Positions 10,691 to 24,526 of a DNA stretch of 64,000 bases are shown here, piece by piece (the first letter of the stretch is position 1; the number at the start of each line of letters is the position of its first letter). The notes under the pieces were generated by a model. The model ran no database searches and had not been told where the DNA came from. It worked only from the letters and a program-made list of their open reading frames with translations. Source of the DNA: Charina bottae (taxonomy: Eukaryota > Chordata > Lepidosauria > Squamata > Charinaidae); the NCBI GenBank assembly GCA_023362775.1, contig JALMGJ010000008.1:21095001-21159000 (forward strand), in the 5' to 3' direction. A program made the position numbers and the translations under genes.

Positions 10691-12399
10691 AATCAGAGGT
10701 GATCACAACAGCAAAGAATAGCTTGTAGAAAAAGACTGCTTCTACAGGGCATAAAATTAAAGCAGGAGAAAGAGCTCAATAATTTATTACAATTGTAAGT
10801 CTCCAGCGACTATATTAACTGATCACAGAGTCTCCACTCACTTGGAAAATGGAACTGTGCTTTCCTATGGAAAAACTCATAGGATATCCTAAAAGGAAAC
10901 AACAATTTAGTTACTACCCAAGAGAGGGAGATGTAAGTAGGGAGTTTTATGTTTCACATACTACAATAATGTCACTTGCCATGGCTAAAAAGTACCCTGA
11001 CTGGAGTGGAGAAGAAGTCAAGGAAGGTCGCTTTCCTTGGGCCAGCTCTCCTCAGTCCCCCACCTGGGAACAGAGTGGTTCCTTTGCAGCCCCTAGCTTA
11101 TTTTGACATAAATATTAACCAGATTGTATGTTCACTAATAGGTATATTTCTCCTTGAGGAAGACATTCTGTTGAAATATATTGGGCAGGATTTTTGTCCC
11201 CAGCAATTAATCTCTCATCCACTAAGTGTGGGCTTTTGCCTGTTGTTTTCTGCTTTAGTTACTGTATTTTTGCTAGAGACCTAGATACAGTATATTTAAC
11301 TTTTCCTTGCTCTAAGTTACTGTAATGGCATCAGGGGTCAAGTATAACACTTTAACAGAATTCTCATTATCCGAATTAAAAACATTAATTATTTTAAAAG
11401 ATGGCATGGCATGAAAACTGAAATAACCTTAGCTAAAAACTAGAACGGGATAGAAAGGCTGTAAGAATCTGGTACCTTAGCTAAAAGAGCAACCCAGCAA
11501 TGAAAGGCTATTTGCTTCCTGCAGAGGACGAAGCTTGTCACATAACAACTCCTTTTGCTTACAGATAGGAAGAAGCAATTTGGGCCTGTGAGCCAAGCCA
11601 GTCCTTTAAGAATGATCAAGTGGGGACAACTCCAAATATTCACAGGAAGAACTACATAGAGGGCATATTGGGCTCGTTATCATTACAACAGAAGCTTGTT
11701 TGTATAGTTTTAGCCTAAAATAGTATAATAATTAAGTCAAATCACAGAGTCTATTGGTCACCCATTACAGCAGGGTCATGTACAGTATTACCACCTACCT
11801 TATTAGGAGATCAGTTGTGCAACTGCTATTAGAAATTAAAAGAAAATAATGAAGACATCAAGCTGATTGTTATACCTTGGAATAAATGGTAGCTAAAAGG
11901 ATATTGGTTCTTTCTTTTTCTTTTCTTTGTTTTAAAGTCACACTAAGTTCCTTTTAGTAGTTATGTTTCAATCTTCACTATGAATGTGTTAAAAAGCATG
12001 TGTATGTGTGTATGGATGAATTACTGTTGCAAAATCTTTTCTCTGTTCTTAATGAGGACAGCACTGTGTATTTTATGTGGCTTGCTCTGTGCTCTCAAGC
12101 AACTTTTTGCCCTGAGGTACAGAGGAAGATGCTTTCCTGTCACGTCTGTCTAGGGCCTGGGATCACATGGTACCTTGTTGTTGCTTTCAGTTGCAAAATA
12201 CATTGAATGAGAAATAGAAGTAAGTGTATTAAGTGCATACTTATATAACCATCACACTATTTCCTTTTCGATAAGCAACATTACACAAACTCAAAAAGGA
12301 GCAAGAAATAGTAAGTCAAAGCAATTAAAGGCATGAAATAAGGAGGAAAAGGGAAATAGAGCTACAATAAATTTAGTTTACACCATCATTTTTTCACCT
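10691..12399. other. Non-coding DNA, nothing recognised
   Basis: Only short frames without known relatives are present (for example 10849-11284, two overlapping frames of about 85-100 codons). No splice-consistent or family-consistent coding signal was found. Confidence 0.45.
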
Positions 12400-13560
12400 C
12401 CCTACCTCTATCTCTGCAAACTATCTTTGCTTCTATCATGTCCACACACCACTTCATACTTTGCTGTTTGCTATTTAAATTTCTCACCTCTCTTGTTTTG
12501 AGGATCTCATCACAACTTTGTCAGTCTTCCCCTTCTCTGTCCACTCACTTTTCCATAATAACATTCATTTCACAATTTCATCCTTATCCATACTTTGTAT
12601 GTGACCGAACCATTTCAATGTATGTCTTTCATAGTGGTCAGTTACTTTTGTATTCAGTCCACATTCATTCAGCATGCATGTTAATTCCATTTTCCCTGTC
12701 AAACACAATTTCCTTGATTTTTGAAACATTATTTTTTAATTCCATACTGCTCATTCATCATATGATTTTGCTGTTAAATTTTGATCAACATCATGAATCA
12801 ACTAGCACATTACACATTAGTGTAACAACATGAATCAACTTGCACATTACACATTGCACATGAATCAGTACACATTCTATTCAAACTCCTAACTACCATC
12901 TTCATTAGTGCTCCTTATGTTTGTATCCATAACTAAGAGGATATCACATACTCTTGTCTTATTCCCTGCTCATTGCTGAACCTTTTGCAAAGCATTCCAT
13001 TTATTTCCATGTGAGCTTCCATCCTATTCCATTCTTACCACATTCAGCAATCAACTTGCAACTTCATATCTATGCATACCATTCCATATTTCAAGCATAT
13101 TCACTTGAGTTAAATCAACAGACATATAATACATCCATATTTTAACATTTTTCCAGTCACACCATCTATACCTGCAGCCTTACCATTTTTAAATGTTCTC
13201 ACTGCATTTATGACTTCCTTTTCATCATTTCCTCCCCCCTGGACATCAACATTTATAGCATTCCTACTTCCATATGCATTCACAACAACCTAGGTAAACC
13301 CAATTCATGCTGCCTGGCACATTTTAGACCTTTCATTTATAATTAAATTTACACATTCACTTCCCTCTATGAAAGTTCCTTCTGGAACTTTGCTCCAGAA
13401 GATCTGATTATCTTTTTCAGATGGATTACATCTTTTCCCTTTCTATTAGTTCCACAGACATATCTATGTTTTTCTTCAATGTGTTAATTCATGCTCTTTA
13501 TTGTCTAATCCTGTTATAGTCCAAGTTGCAGGTTTTTTGCACCTGCCAAGTTCATCACCC
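12400..13560 (-). mobile_element. Degenerate non-LTR retrotransposon (LINE) remnant, family uncertain
   Basis: Reading the minus strand, the stretch complementary to about 13150-13205 encodes NGKAAGIDGVTG, the classic start of a non-LTR reverse-transcriptase core. Further 3' (about 12600-12640) a frame resembles the KWFGHI-type segment near the C-terminus of many LINEs. The region is full of stops and indels. It differs from the BovB copies in this window. A pair of near-identical direct repeats of ATGAATCAACT lies near 12793-12845. Confidence 0.5.
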
Positions 13561-16500
13561 AAAGAGCCACAGTTAATTGTCTCTGCCACTCATAATGGTT
13601 TGGTTAATTGAGGCGTTTGCATAACACTTTTTAGGGAGACAAAGACATGGTAGACTAAGTTACCAACCATAGTCATACCTGGATCACATGTAGCATTCTG
13701 TGCTAACGGGAAGGACAGCACCAGTCAGTTTTGTATGAGCAACGTTACTATAAATGTGTACCTTTGGGGTATAATTAAAATTAGTAAGTTACTACCTTAC
13801 CTTAATAAAATATGTTCTTATTATATCCTAGCATGATTATTATAATTTCCTTGACATGGGGCAATGTGAAAGACAGACTAAAAACTCAGAATGCAACTGC
13901 CACAAAAATGGCATACCTACAGCATTGTACGTATATGTGATATGTTTCAGTGTAGAATTTAACATGTGAGGAGTCCCTGTTCCTCTAAATCACTCTCATG
14001 ATGAGCCAGTCTTCCCAGATGCCATGCAGTCATCTGCAGTTGTGAGTTTTGGCATAATATGAAAACGTCCACTTCACCTGGAGTACTGACACTATGCCAC
14101 CATAATGCTCTGATTTGGAGAGGGTGATTCATTCACTTTGCAGAGTGCCTCTCCAAATGATTTGCATGGCCTTAATGTAATTAAAACTGGAATATTTGAA
14201 AAATACTTTGAAACAATTGCATTACATACTATTGAGCCTTAGTGGGCCAGCTTACCTTGGCATGGGGAAACATGTATATACATTTTAAAAGTCCCTTAGT
14301 GAACAGATGCTTATTCCCAAGTAAATGTAGATAAGATTTCAACCTTAATCACATTTTGAGTCTGTGGGATTTGGATGGTTTGCTTGTAGGTTTTTAGTTC
14401 TTGAATACTTTGTGACCCACCCTGTACTTAAATAATTGTGTAAGAAATAAATTAAAATAGTACATGCTTCAGGCAAGGAGTGGCCTAAGACATGGGAGTG
14501 GGAAAAGAATGCAAAGCACACCCTCTATTAATGACTCTTTCTTCAAAGCAAAACAACCTAGCAGAATGCCAATAGAGGATATACTTTAGCCATGAAAATT
14601 CATTGCTTGACTTGGAAGGTGTTTTCATTTAGAGCCAATGAGGCAACATGCTTGAAGAAAAGGATCCTAGACGATGTAGTGTAACAGCATAGAGTTGGAA
14701 GACCAAACTGTATGTACATTACATTACACAGCACGATGCTGATTCAATAAAGAATTGCACATATCCCTCGTGGCTTGTGTTGTAGATTTCTGGTTTTGGA
14801 TCATAAAGATCGTGAATCTGACACAATATAATCCTTACCTTATGAAGCTAACAAATAACTATTGTAATCAAAACACAAGGGAAACAATGATGCAGCTCCT
14901 TCAAATGATTGCCCAAGGCTAAATAATGCATAAATGTCAAAAATAACTGAAAATTAGTTATAATCTCACAGTCAATTCATGCTTCCTTTTTGGGCCTATC
15001 ATAGAGATACCAAGCACCTGCTTAGAAATGTTGAAGGCAACTGACAAAAAACAACAACAGCGTAGTGGCATTTACAGAGGCAGCCTGACAAAACCAGTGT
15101 TGTGATGCAAGTCCCACCCCTTCTTTATGTGAATTGTGATGTCTCATGCAGATCCAAAAAGGGCAGAGCTTGTGTCATGATGCCACTGGCCCACAGAAGG
15201 ATTTTGTGGACACCACTGGACCAACAGAAGATAAGATGGGTGGATGCTATCATTGATGATGCAAGCATGAGTTTACAAGAACTCAAAGCAGTTATCATCC
15301 TGGTGAATGGATGATACTTCCATTGGATTGGAAGTAACTGAAAACAACAGTCAAAATATCTGTACTTCATAATTCATAGAGCAATGAAAGAGAGTCTCTT
15401 CCTTAAATTATATGAAATTTCAGCACTAAAGCATTCATGCCACAAATTTAAAGGGCTGCTGTGGGATCTCTAGAAAATAAGCATTTTTGGTTTAAATCCT
15501 AAGATATTTCCCTGTTAAAATTTAAGACAGAAATTAGTTTGTTTTGCATCATTCCAAGCAGGTCAACCTAGGTTTTTTTTTCTTAAAGACAAGTATGTTT
15601 CTATATTTTTCTTTGACCTGTCACTTTCCAAGAAAGTTGGATTAAAATTATTATTATCCGCAACCAGTAAAGCTAGGGAAGAATAGTTGGGTGCCATTCA
15701 TGAGTGAAGATAAGTTTGATCACCTCGGTAAAGAAGACAAGCCTTGAAGAAGCAAATTCTTCTGAGGCAAAAGTATTTCACAAAATCATTGGCAAGGGGG
15801 AAGGAAGAAAGAAAAAAGAAACAATGAACCATATTTTTGAGAAAAAAGGCATAGAGCCAGATTCCATTCCATTTTAGTCTCTTCAAATATTATGCCTGTT
15901 GGACGGATTACAAGTATCTTGTTTGGCAAAATCAAAGAGAAAAAATATGGGAGCTGACACAGAGCTACAGTACTTGAATTTGGTATGAATATATTCATGT
16001 GTTTTAAATAGTGAGAATACAGCTTGTGTTACTAGCTATTACTGCCCTCTAATGGGCAGACATAGATTTGCAATCAATACTTGAGCCTCTTAATATGAAT
16101 GGCCTCCCCTTCACACTTAAAATAAATATATTAAATAAATATATATGAACAACAAATTTAGTAAATAAAATATGTAATGTCCCAGTGACATATTGCAAAC
16201 ATAGCACTGATTCATATTTTCTCAATAACAAGAATCTATTAAGACAGATTTCTTCATTTGCCAATATATCTTAAGCAGTATTTCAATGTAGTAAGTCAGA
16301 TTTTAAGCTGATCAAGTTTGCCATGTATGCAAGCAACCTCTGGACAAAGAAGTTGATAGCAAGAGAAAGAAGAGCCAAAGCTGGCTGTTAATATCAGGAA
16401 GTACCTGATTAAATATGAGAGAGCTTAGTATTTTATTAACTATGTTGAATAAATATATTCTACAGTCCTCTATATTTAGTGTTAATCATGGAATATTCTA

Positions 16501-17855
16501 TGTATTACCAATTAAGGAACTGATTAATTTATGGCATACATTTCCTTTGGAGCAGTTTCTATTATTTGGCTCATATCTGAAGACTGATGACTAAACTATG
16601 TCGTGTTTGATCCTGGCAGAAGAAAATCAGTGCGTTTAAAAACCCAATTAAACAAATCAAGGTTTATGAATATTCTACTAACTATGCAGTGAAGAACTAA
16701 TTAATAATTTGCTACCTATGCATTTGAGAAGTAGCTGAAATAGGAATAGCTATTTGCAATATCATAATTCTTTCTTTCTCTCTACTTCTGTCTATCTCTG
16801 TGTGGATAAAGCCTGAGAAAGATGTAACTGACTGTTCTATATGAGAAAAAATTTAATTCAAAATTACATACCAAGTTGCATAGGAACATTATATATTCTT
16901 CTAGAAGAAGCGTTTAAAAAGGTAAACAACAGGACAGTAGTGGACGTATGGAAGAGACAACTTTGATGGGCAAAGTGTTTTGCCCAAGTATGTTTGCATG
17001 TGCTGTACTTGTATTTTTTCCCTTTTCCTTAAGATGGCAAATAACCATGTTGAGCACATAAACCAATTGCTCCACTTTTACATATGAATTTGAAGTAGCA
17101 TACTACAAGTAATGGTAACCCCTAAACCTCAGTCCATTTCTAGTTTGTGGAATTCTTTGAGTGAAACACTGTTGCACACAAGGCAGTGGGTGGTAGGGGA
17201 GTGGAGCAAGATCTTGTCCAATTCACACAAAAATGTACCCTTAAAAATTATCTGCAGATGGGGTTAAATAAGTGGCGTAATCTCATCTCAGAAACCTCCT
17301 TAGAGATTGCTGAAGATCTAAAGGAGAACATCAGTGCATATGCTTGTCTCCTTCATTAATGGAACACTCTCTAAGTGCGCAAGGGAATATTTTAAAATAT
17401 TCATATTAGTAAATAAATGCCAGAAGGATATAATAATGTATAATCTTACAAAAGACCAGTAGGGTCGGGACCAGTCTGATCATATAAATCAGGGGAACTG
17501 AAGACTGACAAAAGCAAGGGATTAAAGACATACGAAAAATATGAGGGTCAAAATAATGAATTCATATTATGTTGAGACAAACATGAATTGCGAGAAAATA
17601 AAATTAGGTCTCTCATCTGATTGATAAAACCATTTTTATTAGATGATACAATTTTACATCTCTATCATGCATTCTAATAAAGTGTCCTCAGTCAATCTAT
17701 CAGCTGGTGAAAGTGAAATACAATTAGTTAATAATAGTCTAAAAGTTACCTGTTACATAGAGGCAGTGGCAATAGATACTAACTTGCACCAAAGCTAATA
17801 AAAATAAACACAAAAATATCTCTGTTTTAGTATAAAGTAGACAACCCATGATCCA
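13561..17855. other. Non-coding AT-rich DNA
   Basis: No gene was recognised. A 70-codon frame at 15102-15314 contains KIRWVDAIIDDASMSLQELK, vaguely like the RW-D terminal segments of LINE proteins, but without further support. A short inverted repeat (ATTTGGAGAGG / CCTCTCCAAAT) lies at about 14112-14159. Confidence 0.45.
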
Positions 17856-18650
17856 TTGGGTCATCCTTTCAGAGATATTTCCTTACCTAAACAGAGAAAT
17901 GGAATGACCACAGGCAGGCAAAAAGCAGTGGGAGTGGGAGCGACCTCTGACTTCCTGGCAGCTTCCCCATTGACTTTGCTTGTGGGAAACTGGCAGGGAC
18001 TGTTGGAAATCACTCTTCCTCCTCCTCGGCTGACCCATGGAACTGCCTGCCCCTTTGCTGGGGGGAGGGGTAACAAAGGGAGCCACGGACTGCGAGGAAA
18101 ACTACATCCCCTCTCCCCATCCTGGTATGTCCCCAAGGGCTTCCTCCGTCCAGGGAGGAAGAGGGCTCACCCATTGACTGCTGGCAACCCCCAGCCAGCC
18201 CTACCTCACAAGCAGGCATCCGAGTTGGTCCCTCATCCTTCCCCACCGCCCACCGCTGTTAAGAGATTTCAAATTTTTGCCTCGGTTCCAAATCAACCAA
18301 TCGCTGCTGGCCCGTTGGGCCTTTCTGCCAGCCAATTGGGTGCAGGGACCAGAGGGAGGTGGGAAAGAGGGCAGGGATATGCCCCTCCCATCTTCCCTTG
18401 TACCATGCAACCTACAGATTTCTGGGAAGTGTAATTGGAAGGCACAGTGCTGAAACAGCCACAACTTTGCCAAATTTCAATCCCACAGGAGTAATGGGTC
18501 CCAGATTTTGAACACATTCTGTAAGTTATCCCATTTGAGGTAACTTGGTTCAAAAATTGTTGCCCTATGATGCACCGTTCCACCTGATTGAAGGTTACAA
18601 ACATACAAACAGATGTGAGAGTTTTAGTAGTATATAGATACAAGAACTCA
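17856..18650. repeat. GC-rich, repeat-like composite block
   Basis: This segment is clearly more GC-rich than its surroundings. It contains CTTCCCCATTGACTTTGCTTG, a block shared with the MITE at 126-407, then a C-rich stretch and a region ending in a GTTTTAGTAGTATATAGAT-like tail. A 192-codon plus-strand frame (17856-18434) is low in recognisable motifs and is matched by open frames on the other strand, as expected for GC-rich repeat DNA. It was not identified as a gene or as a classified repeat. Confidence 0.4.
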
Positions 18651-21600
18651 ACTCTCACAGTCCCTGGAATCTTTATACAGGGATCTCTGAGATATTAGGA
18701 TGTCTGTAACAGCTATCTGAATGCTGATGGGCATATTTTATGAAATAACGCAAGGAAAAAAGAATACTCTGAGTGGCTGTTTAGAATCCATATAAACCTC
18801 ATGCTTATTTCAGTAAAAAGATATTCATCCAAAAACAGCTGGAGAGGTGTACAGTGTGTGCAAAGCAAAAAAAAAAGTGCTTGATGATGTTTCTCACACA
18901 TGTGTTTTGCAACATTGGTGACTTTTCCTGATAGTCCTTATGAAGAACACTGCAGTGTTATCTTAGAAATGAGTGAATGAATGCAGTAGGGAACTTGGAA
19001 TTATTCTAGAAATCTATGTTCCTGTTTTAACATACAGAATGCAATGAACATACACTGCTGTAATCTTCAGTTTTCTAACCACTAGTTCTACCAACTTTTA
19101 AAATTTATATTATTTATCTTTTTTGCTCTCTTCTGGGAACTTTGCTTTTACTGTGATAGTCAAATTGTGTGTTGTTGTTCATATTGGCAGATGTTGAAGG
19201 CCACTCAGAATGGAGCCTTGCAATCAATCATTGTATGTGCAGTCAGTGGATCACACCATACACAAATAATATACAGTATCATTGGTTCAAACTATGTGCC
19301 ACTAAAATTCACACTCGTTTACTCTTTAATTGAGACTCTGGCTGTTCTCAAGTGAGGACTACTCCAATCTGAGTAAACCTCAGCACGCTAGTTAAAACAA
19401 ACTTTTACTAATGTGATTTCTTAGATGGAAATTCCTTCTGAATCACAATAAATCTCTTACAATCTTCATATGTTTGTCAGCAGGTGAGAAAAGATCTTGG
19501 TTAGATCTTTTACAGCAGTAGAAGACTTAAAACATTTTGTTTTTCAGACCTAAAGCACAACAGTAGAAAGTGCCTCAATATTTTTGCTTGTAGGCTATAC
19601 AAATGTATTACCGTACATTTTAGGAATAAAATATAAATCAATGCAAATCTCAAAATACTACTTCTTTCTTTCTTAAGACAAGCACTGGGACAGATAATAT
19701 TTGATCTGTACATTAGTACAATGGATGGAGGGCAAACCACTGGTTTTTATATCTCATTTATTTGTGTTTTCATAAGTCAGGGGAATTGATTTTTGCTTAT
19801 ATCCATGCAAGAAAAATAGACATTTTCCCTGTTACCTGTTTCTGGCAGAAATATCTTTCTGCCAAGAAAGAAATAAGAAACTAAGAAATACCTTTCTAGT
19901 CCCAAAGCTAATGGAACTGTATTAACACTCAAACCAGAACTGGAATAGTGGTAAGGATCTATCAATATGAAAAGTAGGAATTTTTACACAACATATCACA
20001 TGTATTCATATCCACATGGAATAAAGTTGCTGAGTTAGTTTTTAGGGCTGCAGTTTTAGAGGGTTCTCTTTAGTTCTATATATGTGCTCTTAGGTAATTA
20101 TTCACATTTAAATTCCATTGATTTCTATCACAGTATTTTAGTACTGTCAGCTTATATGGATCTTCATTTTTATTCTTTTAACTTTAAACACAACTGACCA
20201 TGAAAAAAAAATACCACATTAGTCCTCAGCCAGAAATTTTAAAAAGTTTTTTTAACTCTTTAAATTGGCTTTAGTTTGACTTAATTAGAATTATTCCTAT
20301 CTATTTAATGTCATGGCATTGTGACAATAGTCTGTCTAACATCTTAGAATACAGTTAGTTCTGATAACCTTAGAGAAAGAGAAGAACAATTTCAATCAAA
20401 CCACAGAATAGTCAGAGCAGCTCCATTAGAATGAATGGAGCAAAACTTCACATTCATCCTGAAACATGATACTTAGAAACATACAATCCTCTACTTATCT
20501 CATGACCTTCCTTTGGCCTATTATGTGTCATGGCAGACTTAAAATTACAACACCCGAGGTTATTGTTTTGATGATGGGTCTAACACATAAATACATTTGC
20601 ACACAAACATAAATCCTTCGTGTTCCTTTAAGACAGAACAGAAACTCAGTCTGGATCCAAAGATCACATTGACCCTTTACTTCCTAACAAGAATAAGAAG
20701 CTGAGATTTTAGGAAAGGTAAGCCCCATCACCTGCTGCTCTTTGGCAATTCTTCTTCCTTTCAGAAAGAGAAAGGAAATAATTATTCCTTTCCTCCTTCA
20801 GAGAAGAAAGCATAGTATCTATGTTGAGATCAGATATTATTTTGTGCTTTGAACCATCGAAGCTAAATTTAGAAATATTTTTATTTTCAGAAAATGATTA
20901 ATCAAAGCCAAAATAAAAAGGAGAACATTGAAATCAGACCTGATGACTTGAAACAGAGCAAGTACCACTGAGGTAAAATAATAATAATAATAACAACATA
21001 TACCTCATGTAGTAAAAGTAGAATTGCAGATTAAAACAAAGCATTTCTGGAAACTCCAGGACATACATATGCCACAAATGCTATGTTAACTTCTGATTGT
21101 GTAAAATGATCAGAATTCCAGTGATCTTACTGTCACTTAAAAAATGATTGCCCATATTAGCCTTGGTATCCAAGAATCTCAGTTGGCTTAAAACCAAGTA
21201 TTTTGCTTAAACTAATTCATAAATTATTTTATATATGCTTTTGTAATGAGTTTCTTTAAACCACCCTCAAACCATTGAACACTTACTTTTATCCAAAACC
21301 AAATTTCCTATAAACTAAATCATTCTTGCTCTATAGCCTCTGCTCATATAATAAGAAATCAGGCATATGACAAATGCTAATCTACAGCACTAGGGGCACA
21401 GGAAAATGTGATTCACTGCATGACAACATGAATGAGTATTTCACAAAAAGTATGCAACTTCCCTAGTCAACAAAGGGCTTGCATATTTCATAAGTATTGC
21501 AACGTGTGCCTCCTACTCATTTTACTGAAATCTATACCATTGCTTTCCGCTTACGTTACCTACTATGACATCCTCAGGTCATTCCCTCCTGACTATGTAT

Positions 21601-21835
21601 AATTTTTTTCATATACCAGACCTTTCATACCACTCTTAAACAGGTGGCCTTCTGAAAATAGTCTACTATGTTTACATTTAAAATTAAGATTTCCCTTTTT
21701 CTGGCTACCTATTAAAATGCCATTCAAACTGTAAGCCACAATAGTTTAGCCCTATGAGCATTGCAAAATGTTTTTAAACCTAATTGATTTCATTAAAAAG
21801 AACTTTTTATTTACCTTTCTGAGTAATATGAGTTT
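18651..21835. other. Non-coding AT-rich DNA
   Basis: No coding or repeat signature was recognised in this 3.2-kb stretch. Confidence 0.5.
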
Positions 21836-21910
21836 TTCTTTATTTATTACATTTATATAGCTGCCCATCTCACTGCCGTGACTCTGGGTGGCTTACAAGT
21901 TAAACGGTAT
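21836..21910 (-). mobile_element. L2-type LINE/SINE 3' tail fragment
   Basis: TTTATTACATTTATATAGCTGCCCATCTC...ACTCTGGGTGGCTTACAA is the reverse complement of the common squamate L2-type tail (GTAA-CC-CCAGAGT...GATGGGCGG-TATAAAT). Similar tails occur at 34835-34920, 35090-35175, 50220-50300, 54765-54880 and 60275-60360. Confidence 0.6.
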
Positions 21911-22607
21911 CTCTTACCATAATAAAGGAATTTGCTGTATACTGAGCTGCATATTCTTCAAACAAAATCCCTCCTTGGGTATTCACTTATGAATATGTGA
22001 AGGGGTTTCAGGGAAGGATATGGACAGTTCCATACATCCTGGGTGACATTCTATAACATAACATACTGTATACCCAAGCTAATCCAAGATTTCCTTGAGG
22101 CTAAAGGGTGTCACTCTCATGGTTGGTATGCTTACCAGCTTGGTGATAGGACTCTAACTAGTCAGGATAAAGAGCCCATTTCATAAATTTGCCAAACTGC
22201 GGCTGGCATCCCATTTAACTGGGGTCTTCATGCAGGAGCTGGTGGGAATTTCTTGGCTTGGAGAAATACTGTTTTCTTTTACAACAAATGAACTTTACTT
22301 TACTTCTACACTGAGGCATGGAGCTTATTTACACCCACATCCTGAATGGCTTTTTTCCTCATGCTTCACCTTTCTTTGAGCTGGTTATGAGGTTAATGTT
22401 TTTCAGGCACCCAGCATGTCTGTCTGGCCAAAGAACTATTCAGTGTCTCAGTTTAAAAAGCCAATAGTATTCCAGATACTGGCTGGAAAAAAAGAATGGC
22501 ATTGGCACCAAAGCATATGCTGCACAGCCAAATTATAATAATGTACGTTTCCTTCTTTTAAAAAGGTTTTATTGCTCTTTAGAATGGAATGAATTATACC
22601 AGACAGT

Positions 22608-22961
22608 CATTCATTGGCGATCACTCGTAGCCGAGTAAGATTGTCTTCCAAAGGTAACATTTTAACAGTGGATCCGTAAGTGGCTATAAAGGCCAATTCT
22701 GGATCCGCACAACCTCCCACAATGAGGGCAAAGGTTTCCGGGTGGGAGACGGTCATGATGAGGGTTTACCTGACGTGCCTTCTGTTTAGCTCTTTTCTCC
22801 CTTTCGCCCTGTACTCGTGCTTCTTCAAAGTCCATAGCGCCATTAATAAAGGCTGACCTCCAATTGAAACGCTCATGAGTTAGGGCTTCCCAGTTCTCAA
22901 TGCTGATATTACATTTTTTTAAATTAGCTTTGAGAGTATATACCAGTATATACTATACGTC
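22608..22961 (-). mobile_element. 5'-truncated LINE 3' end with C-terminal C2H2 motif
   Basis: A perfect 14-bp target-site duplication TTATACCAGACAGT flanks it (22594-22607 and 22962-22975), proving an insertion of 354 bp. The minus strand encodes NISIENWEALTHERFNWRS, FINGAMDFEEARVQGEREK and then CPHCGRLCGSRIGLYSHLR, a terminal C2H2-like zinc-binding motif (CPHC...SHLRIH). It ends at GATCGCCAATGAATG. A C-terminal CxxC...H motif after a W-rich helical segment is seen in several animal LINE ORFs; the exact family was not assigned. The same 3' end occurs at 59357-59437. Confidence 0.8.
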
Positions 22962-22975
22962 TTATACCAGACAGT

Positions 22976-24526
22976 ATGAAGACAGGCTGTTACCTTAATC
23001 CTTACTAGAAAGTACCGTTGAATTTAGCGGAATTTGCTTCTGAGTAAACATTCATAAGATTGTGGCAGCAGGAATGAAGACTATAAAGCACTTTTTAAAA
23101 AAGTCATATCTCCCTGCCTTATTCAGGCCACACTGTATCTTATAATCTGTTTTGTTATCCTTTGAATATACTGTATGTGAAAAGAAGTATCTTCACATCT
23201 TATTTACTCCTTGTCTAGCTAAATAACATTTTTAGAAAGAAATTAGAAGCAATACAGCTCATGTCTGGAACAAAGAAGCGAATGAAATGAATTTAAATTC
23301 ACAGGATTACAGTATCTCAGACTGACATCAGAGTGCAAACGGCAATACTTCAAGGCAGGGCTTGGTAGAAGTTGCTGATTTACAATTCCCAGCAGCTAGC
23401 ATGACCAGTGTGAGATATGCTGGGTTTGCAGTGTAGCCCTCTCTGGAGGATACAAGTTGTCCACCCATCCTCTTAGGACTGATTTACATTACAAATTAAG
23501 TTGGGGAAATATAATGACTTTCCATTTCCTGTCATCTGCTGTATTCTACACTATGTATTATTCATTTTTAATTGCACTTTTGATATTATACCTCCAATCA
23601 TAAAAATGATTTTCTGACGCTGAGGATATTTGTGATGATGTGTTTCCCCAAGCTGGTAATATAAGCAAAAAGAACTTGGGATGAGTGAGCACAGTATGAG
23701 TATGTAGGTGCCTTCAAGAAGATACGATTGTCTATTTTGAGTGACAGCTTCTTTCCAGAATCTCAGCAAGGAGACTTTCCTTCAACTGCTATCTAAGGCT
23801 TTTAACTACAGATGCTAAGGATTCATCTAGGGCCTTCTGAAAGCAAAACCTGTGTTCATCCACTGAAGTGTGTTTCCCCAGCTAGAAAACTTTGGAATAT
23901 CAGGCTAATAAAGCCTTAGACCCTATTATCTTTCCCTAACCAGTTAAGGAAAAATCCTATCTGGGTCTCCGAAAGATAAAAATAATGCAACTGAACTCTT
24001 TAGGTTAGGGATAACATTTGCATAGCCTAGAAAGAAGACCAAAACACAGCAAAGTATCACAACATGGCCAGTGGTAAAGATAGACACTTGACTAGCCATA
24101 AGTAGGCTTGTATAAGAAACAAAAGGGAAAAAACTTTTTATGAACCCTAAGATTACATTCTTTATGATGATTAATTGGATAATTCACAAATGTTGACATT
24201 GCACAATTATACTCTTCCCAGTTTAAAATTTCACATATGGAAGCACATCAAAACACCACTTTGTGATTTGCTTTTATATAAACTAGATTTCTTCCTATGT
24301 CTGTCTGTCTGTGCATGTCTCTCTCTCAAGCACACACACACACACATACACAAGACAAAGAAAAACTGGGATCGAGATCTTTTGTAATACTGACAAATCA
24401 TGAACTCTGTGTCCCATTCTAGATAAATCTTGATCTTACCAGGCCAGAAAATATCTATTCACACTTCTCATTCTAGAATATCAAGGGAGAATCAAGGAAG
24501 GAAACTACAGCAGGCTCATTGGCTTT
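22976..24526. other. Non-coding; likely includes SYNPO2 3' UTR (long-isoform)
   Basis: On the minus strand this follows the stop of the alternative last SYNPO2 exon, so part of it should be 3' UTR. No polyadenylation site could be fixed. It contains a CTGT/TCTC/CA-rich microsatellite stretch at 24296-24354 and a degraded repeat-like segment (ATTCCCAGCAGCTAGCATG) near 23375-23425. Confidence 0.4.
24296..24354. repeat. Compound CTGT/CT/CA microsatellite
   Basis: Short tandem CTGT, then CT, then (CA)n units, immediately downstream of the last SYNPO2 exon on its strand. Confidence 0.8.

Noticed and set aside
15102..15314. 70-codon frame with KIRWVDAIIDDASMSLQELK as a LINE C-terminus
   Set aside because: Only one weak motif, no tail, no target-site duplication and no neighbouring LINE sequence.
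17856..18434. 192-codon plus-strand frame as a gene
   Set aside because: No recognisable domain, matching long frames on the opposite strand and repeat-like content; GC-rich repeat DNA explains it.
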